Source: PVC group bacterium (GTDB lineage: Bacteria > Verrucomicrobiota > Kiritimatiellia > CAIKKV01 > CAITUY01). From it: 64,000 nt of DNA. The position numbers were made by a program, and so were the translations under genes. Shown here piece after piece: positions 38,727 to 47,337 of the stretch. Where the stretch lies: NCBI GenBank assembly GCA_945870225.1, contig CAMBRF010000011.1, positions 27,826 to 91,825 of the forward strand. Reading direction: 5' to 3'. The notes below the pieces were generated by a model. The model saw nothing but the letters and a program-made list of their open reading frames with translations, ran no database searches and was not told the DNA's origin. How positions within the stretch are numbered: position 1 is the first letter of the stretch; each line of letters opens with the position of its first letter.

Positions 38727-39215
38727 TCATTTTTTCATTATCGATAGATGTGTCGCCAACATCAGCAGGACTGTCACATCAATCAAGACAAGTACAACGG
38801 GAAGGACCGTTGCCCCAACTGATTTGGGAAGCCGGCGGCTTGCAAAACACACGATGGCCAAAGAGAATAGGCACACAATGATATTACTCAGCAAAGATCC
38901 CACGATCTGTGCGAGACACAGATACCACATGGCGGCGTTGCCTGGCTGAGTGATGGGGCCGTCTGTCATCATCCGGATGCTCGCCACAGTTTCAAGGAGA
39001 AGAAACAGGAGCATCTGCGCAATCACGAAGCCAGCAAAAATCGTTGGATCTCGGTTGGGTGTCCTTTTAACCAGCCACCTGAGCGAGATCGCAAGTGCAG
39101 CCACCAACACGGCCACTGCGGAACCCCAGGTGATGATGAAGTAGAAAGGGAAGCCACCGATCGGGGCGACTGCCCAGAACTCCGTGCTTCCTGGCGCTGG
39201 TGGCTGAATAGTCAT
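38727..39215 (-). CDS. Four-TM hypothetical protein, array ORF 11
   Basis: Hydrophobic segments FYFIITWGSAVAVLVAALAI, FVIAQMLLFLLLETV, LLSNIIVCLFSLAIVCF, VLPVVLVLIDVTVLLMLAT. Confidence 0.5.
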   Translation of the reverse strand: MTIQPPAPGSTEFWAVAPIGGFPFYFIITWGSAVAVLVAALAISLRWLVKRTPNRDPTIFAGFVIAQMLLFLLLETVASIRMMTDGPITQPGNAAMWYLCLAQIVGSLLSNIIVCLFSLAIVCFASRRLPKSVGATVLPVVLVLIDVTVLLMLATHLSIMKK

Positions 39216-39660
39216 CTTTGGATTCGCGAACTTGTTATTCTTCCGAACCTGTCTTCCCGGATCTGATCAAAGGTTTTTCCTGTCCTCCACGGAGAACACC
39301 CGAAAAGCCAACAGACGGCCGCATTCCCAAGTGTGCGACCCTGCCCTTCCAGAAGGTCGCCCACGCATGGCTATACTGGCACCCAGGGGAACCTCCCACA
39401 ACCATTATTGCTCAGTGGAGCACCGCCGGACAGGACCAACCGCGGATGACGCTGATGGACGCGGATGGGAAATAACTTATCTATTCATCCTGTAAATCCT
39501 GTCAAAACTCTTCAGGCTGCCGTCTCTTTTAATGCAGCCAAACTCGCATTCAGTCCTCAGTCCTGCCTGTTTATTCCGCGAAGCGTAACCCGACCCCCAC
39601 CTTTGCGCTCTTTGCGGCTTTTGTTCAAACTTACCGGCGTCCCATAGTAATCCTAATCGT

Positions 39661-39782
39661 GAAGACGCCGCAGCATGGATTGGGCGCCAGAAATGCCCTG
39701 CAGGCGCGGCATCTTTGCCGTGCATGCCTTTGCGGCCTTCGCGCCTTCTGTTCAAATACTCTTTCAGCTCGAGTCCTTACCA
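39661..39782. repeat. Repeat family 2, truncated copy
   Basis: gaagacgccgcagcatggattgggcgccag...cttctgttcaaatactctttcagctcgagtccttaccac. Confidence 0.88.
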
Positions 39783-39789
39783 CATTATT

Positions 39790-40021
39790 TGGAGTCCGAC
39801 TTTATGCTGTTTCGACTAACCCGTTATCGCCGAAACCAAAATGAAGAGTTTGAACAGAAGTCGCGAAGCACGCGAAGTGCTGCGGCGAAGACGCCGCAGC
39901 ATGGATTGGGTGCCAGAAAAGCCCTGCAGGCGCGGCATCTTTGCCGCGCATGCCTTTGTGGCCTTCGCGCCTTCTGTTCAAATACTCTTTCGGCTCGAAT
40001 CCTTACCACGTTTCGAGGAAT
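39790..40021. repeat. Repeat family 2, right full copy; core 39849-39982
   Basis: Same 134-bp TIR core and flanks as 29341-29580. Confidence 0.9.
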
Positions 40022-40207
40022 TCAATTCGTAAAAAATATAGGCCTACATCCTGAATCGCCTCAGCCTTGGCGTCCCTATGGGACGCCCGTGACTGAATAA
40101 CGAAAACGCGAATTTTTTTATGGCTCGTTCCGGCCAGGCCAGACATAATCGCCGACAACTGTACTCGATCTGTAATCGGACGACACAAAAATCAATGTAG
40201 GACCACC

Positions 40208-42745
40208 ATGAAAATCGCCGTTGTATTCGCCACACCTCAATCGGTGCAATTTCAAGTCATTGAAGGTCGGCTCGGAAAAGTCGCCGCCCAACAAAACCGG
40301 CAACGATGGGTCATCGAAGTCCTGGACGCAAAGGTTGGTCCCGGCGCACCGGCCACACGAGTGACGGTGCGAACGAAGACGGCCGGCTTCACCTTCTGGA
40401 TTGGACAGGTGACCGCGGCGTGGCCGATCTGGATTCCGCACTATGGGGTCGCCGTCGTACCGGCGGACGATGCGCGCACGTACCAGGAGATTAGAGACGA
40501 AATTCGCGGCCGCGGGCTTCAGAGCGAACTCGACCGGATTGCCTCCGAACCCGAGGAAACTTTCGCCGCTGCCGCAGCCGTGACGCGCGACCTGAATTGC
40601 GAGACGTGGCTCGGTTTGAGCCGCGACATGCGGATCTTCCGCATTAACTTCGATGCCCGTCAGGGGTATCTCGGATTTTTCCAGAGGAAGAATGCCGGGC
40701 TCGGAAGCGGCGAATGGGGCAAGGATGAAATCGGAGAGGAGTGTGAGATTTTCGTGGGGCGCGGCGCGACATGCCGGGTGGATATGCGCCGGTGGCTCGA
40801 AGATGGATCGTTGCCAATTTTACATGCCGAACAACGCGACGCCGACATGGTCTATCGGATGACGACGTTCGTGACGCTGGAGAAGTCAGCCTTGACGGCG
40901 AAAAATTTGCGCGGCACGCATTATCTGGTGGCAGATGATCGTTGCATCGGGCACATGCATTTGCCGAAGGAACAGGAATTCGTCAAAGCTAACACGGCGA
41001 AGGAAAAGGCCGGGGGCGGGGAACAGACCGTGTTGCTGATTCGCGTCGAGGCGATCAATACCGGGACGACTCCGCATTACGCGTTCTTGTCGACGCTTGC
41101 GCCCCGCAGTCGGGCGGACTGGAAGCATGACGGCGTGGCCGGGTATGGAGTGAGAAATGACGGAACGGTCATGGGGATCAGCCGACTGGATGGCAAGCCG
41201 ATGCCGCAACACGAGATCGCGGTGCTGTTGCAGCCGGGCGAAAAGACGACTCTCGAAGTGGCCATGCCGCATGAACCGTTACCGGTGAAACGGGCGCAGG
41301 CTTTGTCGAAGTTTGATTTCGACAAGCGCCGCGACGAATGCCGGGCGTTTTGGCAGGCGAAACTCGCGGCGGTCAGCTCGATTCGTTTGCCGGAACGACG
41401 AATTGAGGAAATGGTTCGGGCCGGACTGTTGCATCTCGATTTGATCACGTACGGCTTGGAGCCAAACGGACCGACGGCGGCAACGATTGGGTTTTATTCG
41501 CCAATTGGCTCGGAGAGCTCGCCGATCATCCAGTTCTACGATTCCGTGGGCTGGCACTCGCTGGCGGAGCGATCATTGCAGTTCTTCCTCGATAAACAGC
41601 ACGAGGACGGGTTCATCCAGAATTATGGCGGATACATGCTGGAGACCGGCGGTGCATTGTGGTCCATGGGCGAGCATTACCGGTATACCCGGGACAAGGC
41701 GTGGTTGCGGCGGGTACAGCCGAATATGCTGAAGGCATGCGAATATTTGTTGGCGTGGCGGGAACGGAACAAGACGCCGCAGGGGATGGGGCTGATCGAA
41801 GGCAAGTGCGCTGACCCGGAAGATCCGTTCCGGCAATTCATGCTCAACGGCTTTGCGTACGTCGGCATGCAACGCGTTGGCGAGATGCTGGCGGAGTTGA
41901 ATCCCAAGGCGGCGAAGCGCTGGACGGCGGAAGCCGCCGCGTGGCGCGCGGATATTCGCAAGGCGGTGGAATTGGTGATGAGCGAGTCGCCGGTGATCCC
42001 GCTCGGGGACGGGACATGGACGTTGACGTGTCCGGCGTGGGCGGAGGGTCGCGGGCCAGCAGCGCTGCATGTTGACGGGTCATCGAGCAATTCGCACGCG
42101 ACGATCGGCTGCCGGGATTCGCTGCTCGGGCCGCTGTATCTGATTTTGCAGGAAGTGGTAGACGCAAACGAATGGATGGGGGAATGCCTCTTAAAGTCGC
42201 ATCACGAGTTGTTCACGCTGCGCAATGCCGGCTTCAGTCAGCCATACTATTGCCGACATGATCTCGCCCATTTGCGACGCGGCGAGCCGGCAGCGTTTTT
42301 AAAGACGTATTTCAATCAGGTAGCCAGTTTAGCCGACCGGCAGACCTACACGTTTTGGGAACATTTCTTCGGCGCGAGTCCGCACAAGACACACGAGGAA
42401 GCCTGGTTCCTAATGCAGACTCGCTGGATGCTGTGGATCGAAGACGGCACGACGTTGCGACTCTTGTCGGCCGTGCCGCGCGCGTGGTTGGAGCAAGGTC
42501 AGGAAATCAAGCTGGAGAAAGTCGCTAGTTATTTTGGGAAGTTTTCGCTGACGGTCCGGTCTCAGGTGCAGTCCGGGCGGATAGAAGCGGAAGTGAAGTT
42601 TCACGAGTCGGGCCGGAAGCCCGGCAAGGTCGTGCTCCGGTTGCCGCATCCGCTCGGATTGAAAGCCGTTCGCTGTACAGGCGGAAAATACGATGCGCTA
42701 ACCGAAACGGTTGTCACCACCGGTAAGGTTGTTTTGGAATTCTAA
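40208..42745 (+). CDS. Six-hairpin (alpha/alpha)6 glycosidase-like protein
   Basis: GFYSPIGSESSPIIQFYDSVGWHSLAERSLQFFLDKQHEDGFIQNYGGYMLETGGALWSMGEHYRYTRDKAWLR; family level only. Confidence 0.65.
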   Translation: MKIAVVFATPQSVQFQVIEGRLGKVAAQQNRQRWVIEVLDAKVGPGAPATRVTVRTKTAGFTFWIGQVTAAWPIWIPHYGVAVVPADDARTYQEIRDEIRGRGLQSELDRIASEPEETFAAAAAVTRDLNCETWLGLSRDMRIFRINFDARQGYLGFFQRKNAGLGSGEWGKDEIGEECEIFVGRGATCRVDMRRWLEDGSLPILHAEQRDADMVYRMTTFVTLEKSALTAKNLRGTHYLVADDRCIGHMHLPKEQEFVKANTAKEKAGGGEQTVLLIRVEAINTGTTPHYAFLSTLAPRSRADWKHDGVAGYGVRNDGTVMGISRLDGKPMPQHEIAVLLQPGEKTTLEVAMPHEPLPVKRAQALSKFDFDKRRDECRAFWQAKLAAVSSIRLPERRIEEMVRAGLLHLDLITYGLEPNGPTAATIGFYSPIGSESSPIIQFYDSVGWHSLAERSLQFFLDKQHEDGFIQNYGGYMLETGGALWSMGEHYRYTRDKAWLRRVQPNMLKACEYLLAWRERNKTPQGMGLIEGKCADPEDPFRQFMLNGFAYVGMQRVGEMLAELNPKAAKRWTAEAAAWRADIRKAVELVMSESPVIPLGDGTWTLTCPAWAEGRGPAALHVDGSSSNSHATIGCRDSLLGPLYLILQEVVDANEWMGECLLKSHHELFTLRNAGFSQPYYCRHDLAHLRRGEPAAFLKTYFNQVASLADRQTYTFWEHFFGASPHKTHEEAWFLMQTRWMLWIEDGTTLRLLSAVPRAWLEQGQEIKLEKVASYFGKFSLTVRSQVQSGRIEAEVKFHESGRKPGKVVLRLPHPLGLKAVRCTGGKYDALTETVVTTGKVVLEF

Positions 42746-42765
42746 GTCCGTAGCCTCCCATTGAA

Positions 42766-42832
42766 ATCCTAATCTTAATCGTAATCGTAATCGTAATCTA
42801 TTACCCCAGAATGGATTAAGATTACGATTATA
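42766..42832. repeat. Hexamer (gtaatc) tandem repeat plus reverse complement
   Basis: aatcttaatcgtaatcgtaatcgtaatc...gattaagattacgatt. Confidence 0.8.
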
Positions 42833-43071
42833 AGCAATATGTAAAAATATCAATTTCGCAACCGCTTCCAAAACATTGGTAAACGAGGACAAGCTGAAGG
42901 ATTCACCACCCGGTTCGCCCCCTCCCCTTCAACATCCAACTCATTCATTCTGTTAATCCTGTCAAAACTCTTCAGTCTTCCCGCAAGATCTCTTGAAAAA
43001 CTGAGCTCGACTCGCCATAGTACCCGCCGCCTTGATAAACACGCGTTGGTTCCTGAATCAGGATCTCTCCC

Positions 43072-44922
43072 ATGGCACTGCTCAGTCTGAAAAATGTTAG
43101 CTTGAGTTACGGCGGCAAACCCCTGCTCGATGACGTGGAATTCCACATCGAGCGCGGCGACCGGATCTGCCTGCTCGGCGCCAATGGAAGCGGCAAGAGC
43201 TCGCTGCTGCGGATCCTTGCCGGGGAATCCCCGCCGGACGAGGGCAAGGTCATCCGCTCCTCCGATCTCCGCGTGGCGCGCCTCCCCCAGCAGGTCCCCG
43301 TCCACCTGCAGGGCCGCGTCCACGATATCGTCTGCCCCGACTCCTCTGATCCGGATCAGGATCTCGCCGCCACCCAGATTCTCAGCCGACTGAATCTCGA
43401 TCCCGACGCTGACTTCGGCTCGCTCTCCGGCGGAACCCGGCGGCGCGTCCTGCTGGCGCAGACACTCCTTGGTGACCCTGATCTGGTCTTGCTCGATGAA
43501 CCCACCAACCATCTGGACCTGGATTCCATTGCCTGGCTGGAAACCTTCCTGCTGCGCCGGTGCCGGACGTTTCTCTTTGTGACCCACGACCGGGCCTTCC
43601 TCCGTCAACTCGCTTCACGGGTCGTCGAACTGGATCGGGGCAAGCTGAGCGACTGGCAGTGCGACTACGATACGTTCCTCAAGCGCAAGGAGGAAGCCCT
43701 GCATGTTGAAACCCGGAAATGGGAGGAGTTCGACCGGAAACTGGAGAAGGAAGAGGCTTGGAGAAAACAGGGCGTCAAGGCCCGGGCGGTCCGCAATCAG
43801 GGACGCCTGCGGGCCCTGGAAGCCCTGCGCGCCGAACGCCGCCAACGGCGGGATCGGGGCGGTTCCGTCCAGATGGCCATTCAGGAAGCCGGCCGCACCG
43901 GACAGATCGTGCTCAAGGCGGAACATGTCGACTTCGGGTATGATGGCCGGCCGCTCCTCCATGACGTGTCAACCGTGCTCGCACGTGGCGACAAGGTGGG
44001 CATTCTCGGGCCCAACGGCTGCGGAAAAACCACCTTGTTACGGCTCCTGCTTGAGGCCCCGTCACGCCTGCCCCGCACGGACGGTGGTGAGTCGCTGGTG
44101 CCCCTGTCGGGACGCATCGAGCATGGAACCAATCTCAAGATCGCCTACTCCGACCAGCTCCGCGCCCAGCTGGACGATCAGGCCTCGCTGGCCGAGAACA
44201 TCTGTCAGGGGCAGGAATTCGTGATGATCCAGGGCGTACGGCGGCATGTGGTGGGGTATCTTGAGGATTTCCTGTTCACTCCGGACCGAGCGCGCCAGCC
44301 CGTATGCGTGCTCTCGGGCGGCGAACGCAACCGTCTCCTGCTCGCCCGCCTATTCGCCCAGCCCTCCAACGTCCTCGTGCTGGATGAACCCACCAACGAC
44401 CTCGATCTCGATACCCTGGAATTGCTTGAAGAACAATTGGACGCCTATAGTGGAACCGTGTTGCTCGTCAGCCATGACCGGTCCTTCCTGAACGACGTGG
44501 TCACCAGCGTGCTGGCCTTCGAGAAGCACCACCCCGACCGGCCGGGCCAGTGGCTGGGCCCCGCCGACGGCTGGTACGTCAACGAATATGTCGGCGGTTA
44601 TGATGATTGGGCGAAACGCCGGCTGCTGCCGCCTTCCCCGGATTCGTCGGAGAAGAAATCCCTCCTCCCGCCCCGGCCCGAGCCGACGCCGAAGAAGAAG
44701 CGTTTATCGGAAAAGGACAAGCGGGAACTGGAATCCCTGCCGGCCCGGATTGAGGCCATGGAAGAGGAGCAGACCCAGTGGCACGGACGCATGGCCGACC
44801 CGGCCTTCTACCGCCAGGACGCCGCGTCCATTGCCCACGCCCGAGCGCGCACCGAGGAACTGGTGGCAGAACTTGAGGTCGCCTACCGCCACTGGGAAGA
44901 GCTGGAAGCCAAATTGCGGTAG
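43072..44922 (+). CDS. ABC-F family ATPase (Uup-like)
   Basis: Two ABC domains (GANGSGKSSLLRIL; GPNGCGKTTLLRLL), LSGGTRRRVLLAQTL, LSGGERNRLLLARLF, C-terminal coiled coil. Confidence 0.93.
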   Translation: MALLSLKNVSLSYGGKPLLDDVEFHIERGDRICLLGANGSGKSSLLRILAGESPPDEGKVIRSSDLRVARLPQQVPVHLQGRVHDIVCPDSSDPDQDLAATQILSRLNLDPDADFGSLSGGTRRRVLLAQTLLGDPDLVLLDEPTNHLDLDSIAWLETFLLRRCRTFLFVTHDRAFLRQLASRVVELDRGKLSDWQCDYDTFLKRKEEALHVETRKWEEFDRKLEKEEAWRKQGVKARAVRNQGRLRALEALRAERRQRRDRGGSVQMAIQEAGRTGQIVLKAEHVDFGYDGRPLLHDVSTVLARGDKVGILGPNGCGKTTLLRLLLEAPSRLPRTDGGESLVPLSGRIEHGTNLKIAYSDQLRAQLDDQASLAENICQGQEFVMIQGVRRHVVGYLEDFLFTPDRARQPVCVLSGGERNRLLLARLFAQPSNVLVLDEPTNDLDLDTLELLEEQLDAYSGTVLLVSHDRSFLNDVVTSVLAFEKHHPDRPGQWLGPADGWYVNEYVGGYDDWAKRRLLPPSPDSSEKKSLLPPRPEPTPKKKRLSEKDKRELESLPARIEAMEEEQTQWHGRMADPAFYRQDAASIAHARARTEELVAELEVAYRHWEELEAKLR

Positions 44923-45173
44923 GGTAGACGAGGCGTCTCGCCTCGTTCCCTCATTCTCGTCCCACGCATGGCCCCTCTCACCCGACGAGGCGGGACGCCT
45001 CGTCTACTTTGAAAGGACGGAATGCCGCCGGCCTTCTACCGCCACGGGGAAGAGCTGGAAGCCAAATTGCGTTAGGGTAGACGAGGCGTCTCGCCTCGTT
45101 CCCTCATTCTCGTCCGACACATAGCCCCTTTCACCCGACGAGGCGGGACGCCTCGTCTACTTTGAAAGGACGG
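44883..45173. repeat. ~153-bp tandem duplication at the convergent ABC-F/MFS junction
   Basis: ctaccgccac(t/g)gggaagagctggaagccaaattgcg...ctactttgaaaggacgg repeated at 44883 and 45036; contains gtagacgaggcg...cgcctcgtctac palindromes. Confidence 0.9.
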
Positions 45174-46470
45174 GGTGGCGCCGGTGGATGCCCCACTGGA
45201 ACAGAAGCGTCAGCAACAGCAGCGCCATCCCGCCGGCATAGAGTGTCCCGAACCCCAGACGGTCGGCCACCCAGCCCCCGATCATAGCGCCTGCCATGCT
45301 GCACACCCCGACCACCGATTCGTTGATGGCCACATACCGGGAACTCCGCTGCGGATGGACCAGGGCGTGAAAGACCAGGTAGAAGAAGAAGCTCCCGGAA
45401 TACACACCGAACAGCACCGCCCCCGCCACAAGCGCCAGAGTGGCCTCTCCGAAGCCAAACACCAGCAACCCCAGAACTCCCAGCAAGCCGAACGCCGAGA
45501 TGGCCAGAGGCCTATACATCCAGTAACGACTGCGGCACAACACCAATCCGGTCAGGCCCTGGGCCAGACTGATCAGGAAAAAGATCAACCCCTGCGTGCT
45601 CTGGGCCAGGTGCAGGTCCACCTCTGCCCGGACAGGAAATACGGCGCGAACAAAAGTAATGAGGATCACCCCCACCCCTCCGCCGATCCAGCCCAACCAC
45701 GCCAGATCCGACATCCGGGAATAGTCCATCCCGGCACAGAAACAACCACCTCCTGTGGTCGTTGGTCGTTGGTCGGGGGTCGTTGGTCGTTGGTCGGGGG
45801 TCGTTAGTCGTTGGTCGTTGGTCGTTGATCGTTGGTCGTTGGTCGTTAGTCGTTGGTCGTTGGTTGTGGGTCGTTCGACCAGAGACTTGAGATAGTACAC
45901 GCTGATGGCGGCAGCCAGGGCCACCGCCACGGCAAACCAACAGGCATATTTCCAACCATCCGGTCCAAGGTCCATTAGGAACCCCGCGACAAAAGGTCCG
46001 ATGGCGAAGCCCATGCTCCATGAAAACGTGTAGAGCCCCGTTGAATAAGCCAACGGCTTATCGTCCACCCTGTCCACGGCTTTCATGAAGACTTGAAAAG
46101 GGGGAAAGAACAGCGCGGCGATCATGCCCGTCAGGGCCATCAGGATGTAGACCCCGACAACTCCATCCATCACCGTGAAAAGCGCGCCGATCAGGGCCAA
46201 CCCGAGCATCGACCCCATCATCATGCGGGCGGCATTATCGGCCGTCAGGAACCGACCGATCACCGGGCAGGCGAGCAGGTACGCCACGCTCCACACGGTC
46301 ACCGTATTGGCCACCACCGAGGCGCTCGCGCCGGCATGGGCCAGGCGCACCGCGTTGACGAACAGGAACTGCGCCACCAGCAGGTCGGCCAGCGCGGGCA
46401 GCAGATAAATCAAAACAGGGGCGATGCGACGGACAGGAGGAGTGTTCATTTCAGTAATTGAACAGCTCAT
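45157..46470 (-). CDS. MFS transporter with in-frame low-complexity insertion
   Basis: 12-TM-like protein; cytoplasmic-loop insertion RPTTNDQRLTTNDQRSTTNDQRLTTPDQRPTTPDQRPTTT. Confidence 0.85.
   Translation of the reverse strand: MSCSITEMNTPPVRRIAPVLIYLLPALADLLVAQFLFVNAVRLAHAGASASVVANTVTVWSVAYLLACPVIGRFLTADNAARMMMGSMLGLALIGALFTVMDGVVGVYILMALTGMIAALFFPPFQVFMKAVDRVDDKPLAYSTGLYTFSWSMGFAIGPFVAGFLMDLGPDGWKYACWFAVAVALAAAISVYYLKSLVERPTTNDQRLTTNDQRSTTNDQRLTTPDQRPTTPDQRPTTTGGGCFCAGMDYSRMSDLAWLGWIGGGVGVILITFVRAVFPVRAEVDLHLAQSTQGLIFFLISLAQGLTGLVLCRSRYWMYRPLAISAFGLLGVLGLLVFGFGEATLALVAGAVLFGVYSGSFFFYLVFHALVHPQRSSRYVAINESVVGVCSMAGAMIGGWVADRLGFGTLYAGGMALLLLTLLFQWGIHRRHPVLSK
45757..45875. repeat. 17-unit heptanucleotide tandem repeat (ggtcgtt) inside the MFS CDS
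   Basis: Counted directly: 17 x 7 bp = 119 bp with a few substituted units. Confidence 0.95.
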
Positions 46471-46699
46471 TGAGCCGGTGCTTGCCTTCCGTGGCGCGAT
46501 TCAACGCATCGAGCACCAGCGCCTGGGAATACGGCGTCAACCGCCGCCCCTTGCAGGCGCGGGCAATCAGCTTGTGCGTGATCGGCGATGGGGAGGCGGC
46601 GACCAGATCGTGGGGCTTGAGGCCCAACTGCGCCATCAGCCCGGCAATGGGCTGTTCACCCAGATTTCGTTCGACCACATGTTTTTGCACCGGATCCAT
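46451..46699 (-). CDS. Small hypothetical protein (82 aa)
   Basis: MDPVQKHVVERNLGEQPIAGLMAQLGLKPHDLVAASPSPITHKLIARACKGRRL; overlaps the MFS start. Confidence 0.55.
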   Translation of the reverse strand: MDPVQKHVVERNLGEQPIAGLMAQLGLKPHDLVAASPSPITHKLIARACKGRRLTPYSQALVLDALNRATEGKHRLNELFNY

Positions 46700-46874
46700 T
46701 CACGCCTCGTTCCTGACGAAAGTCGCCAAATCAGTTCTGTTCGAAAAGGGCGGCATCATATTGATCCCCCGCCTCCCATTCAAGCACCGTTGTCAGGTAG
46801 ATGCGGCGCCGGGTGCATGACAAATTTCTTTCTGGAATATGGAGATGATGAGGGGGTCGTCTGAAATTCGGTTA

Positions 46875-46957
46875 ACATTGATGGACAGGATATACAGGAT
46901 GAAATCAGAAAAGATAATTTGGTTCTGAACGATCCTGTCTATCCTGCACATCGATGT
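46875..46957. repeat. 26-bp imperfect inverted repeat
   Basis: acattgatggacaggatatacaggat / atcctgtctatcctgcacatcgatgt, 4 mismatches. Confidence 0.85.
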
Positions 46958-47337
46958 AAAAATCTCTTCTCGGTGATGCCGGTATATATGTTTGAATAGA
47001 CCTGTTGGCCTGACAACAAAGGGATTTGCGCATTGTCTTCAGAAAATTGTCACGCACCCCGAGGCGTCTCGCCTCGTCCACACTGTCAGCGGCTTGACGC
47101 CGCTTTCATAAGGCCTGGCTTGACAGGCCGACAGTACGGCGCGTCAAGCCGCGCCGAAGAAAAGCGGCGTCAAGCCGCCGCACTCCCAAAACAAGCCTTT
47201 CCTCCTGAGTATTTGAACCAAACCGCCAGAATATAAGGAATTAGATGCGGTTGCCCTGCCAGTCAAGGCTTGCAGACAACCGGTCCGGGCGATACACTGA
47301 CTCAGTCGAAGACGTGACTTGAAAGCAGGGTCCCAAC

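Noticed and set aside
29714-39215. Classical integron cassette array with attC sites
   Set aside because: GTTGAGC (matching GTTRRRY) occurs inside the repeats, but I could not find a matching RYYYAAC box with the expected imperfect palindrome. The symmetric part of the repeat is the outer TIR, and no integron integrase is in the window. Kept as 'cassette-like' only.
39218-39495. Short plus-strand ORFs between array and glycosidase
   Set aside because: Overlap dispersed repeat sequence (ccgcggatgacgctgatggacgcggat, tcctgtaaatcctgtc) and lack a coherent protein; probably non-coding.
29341-40021. CRISPR array
   Set aside because: Repeats are ~150 bp, far apart and separated by genes; no short direct repeat/spacer pattern anywhere in the window.
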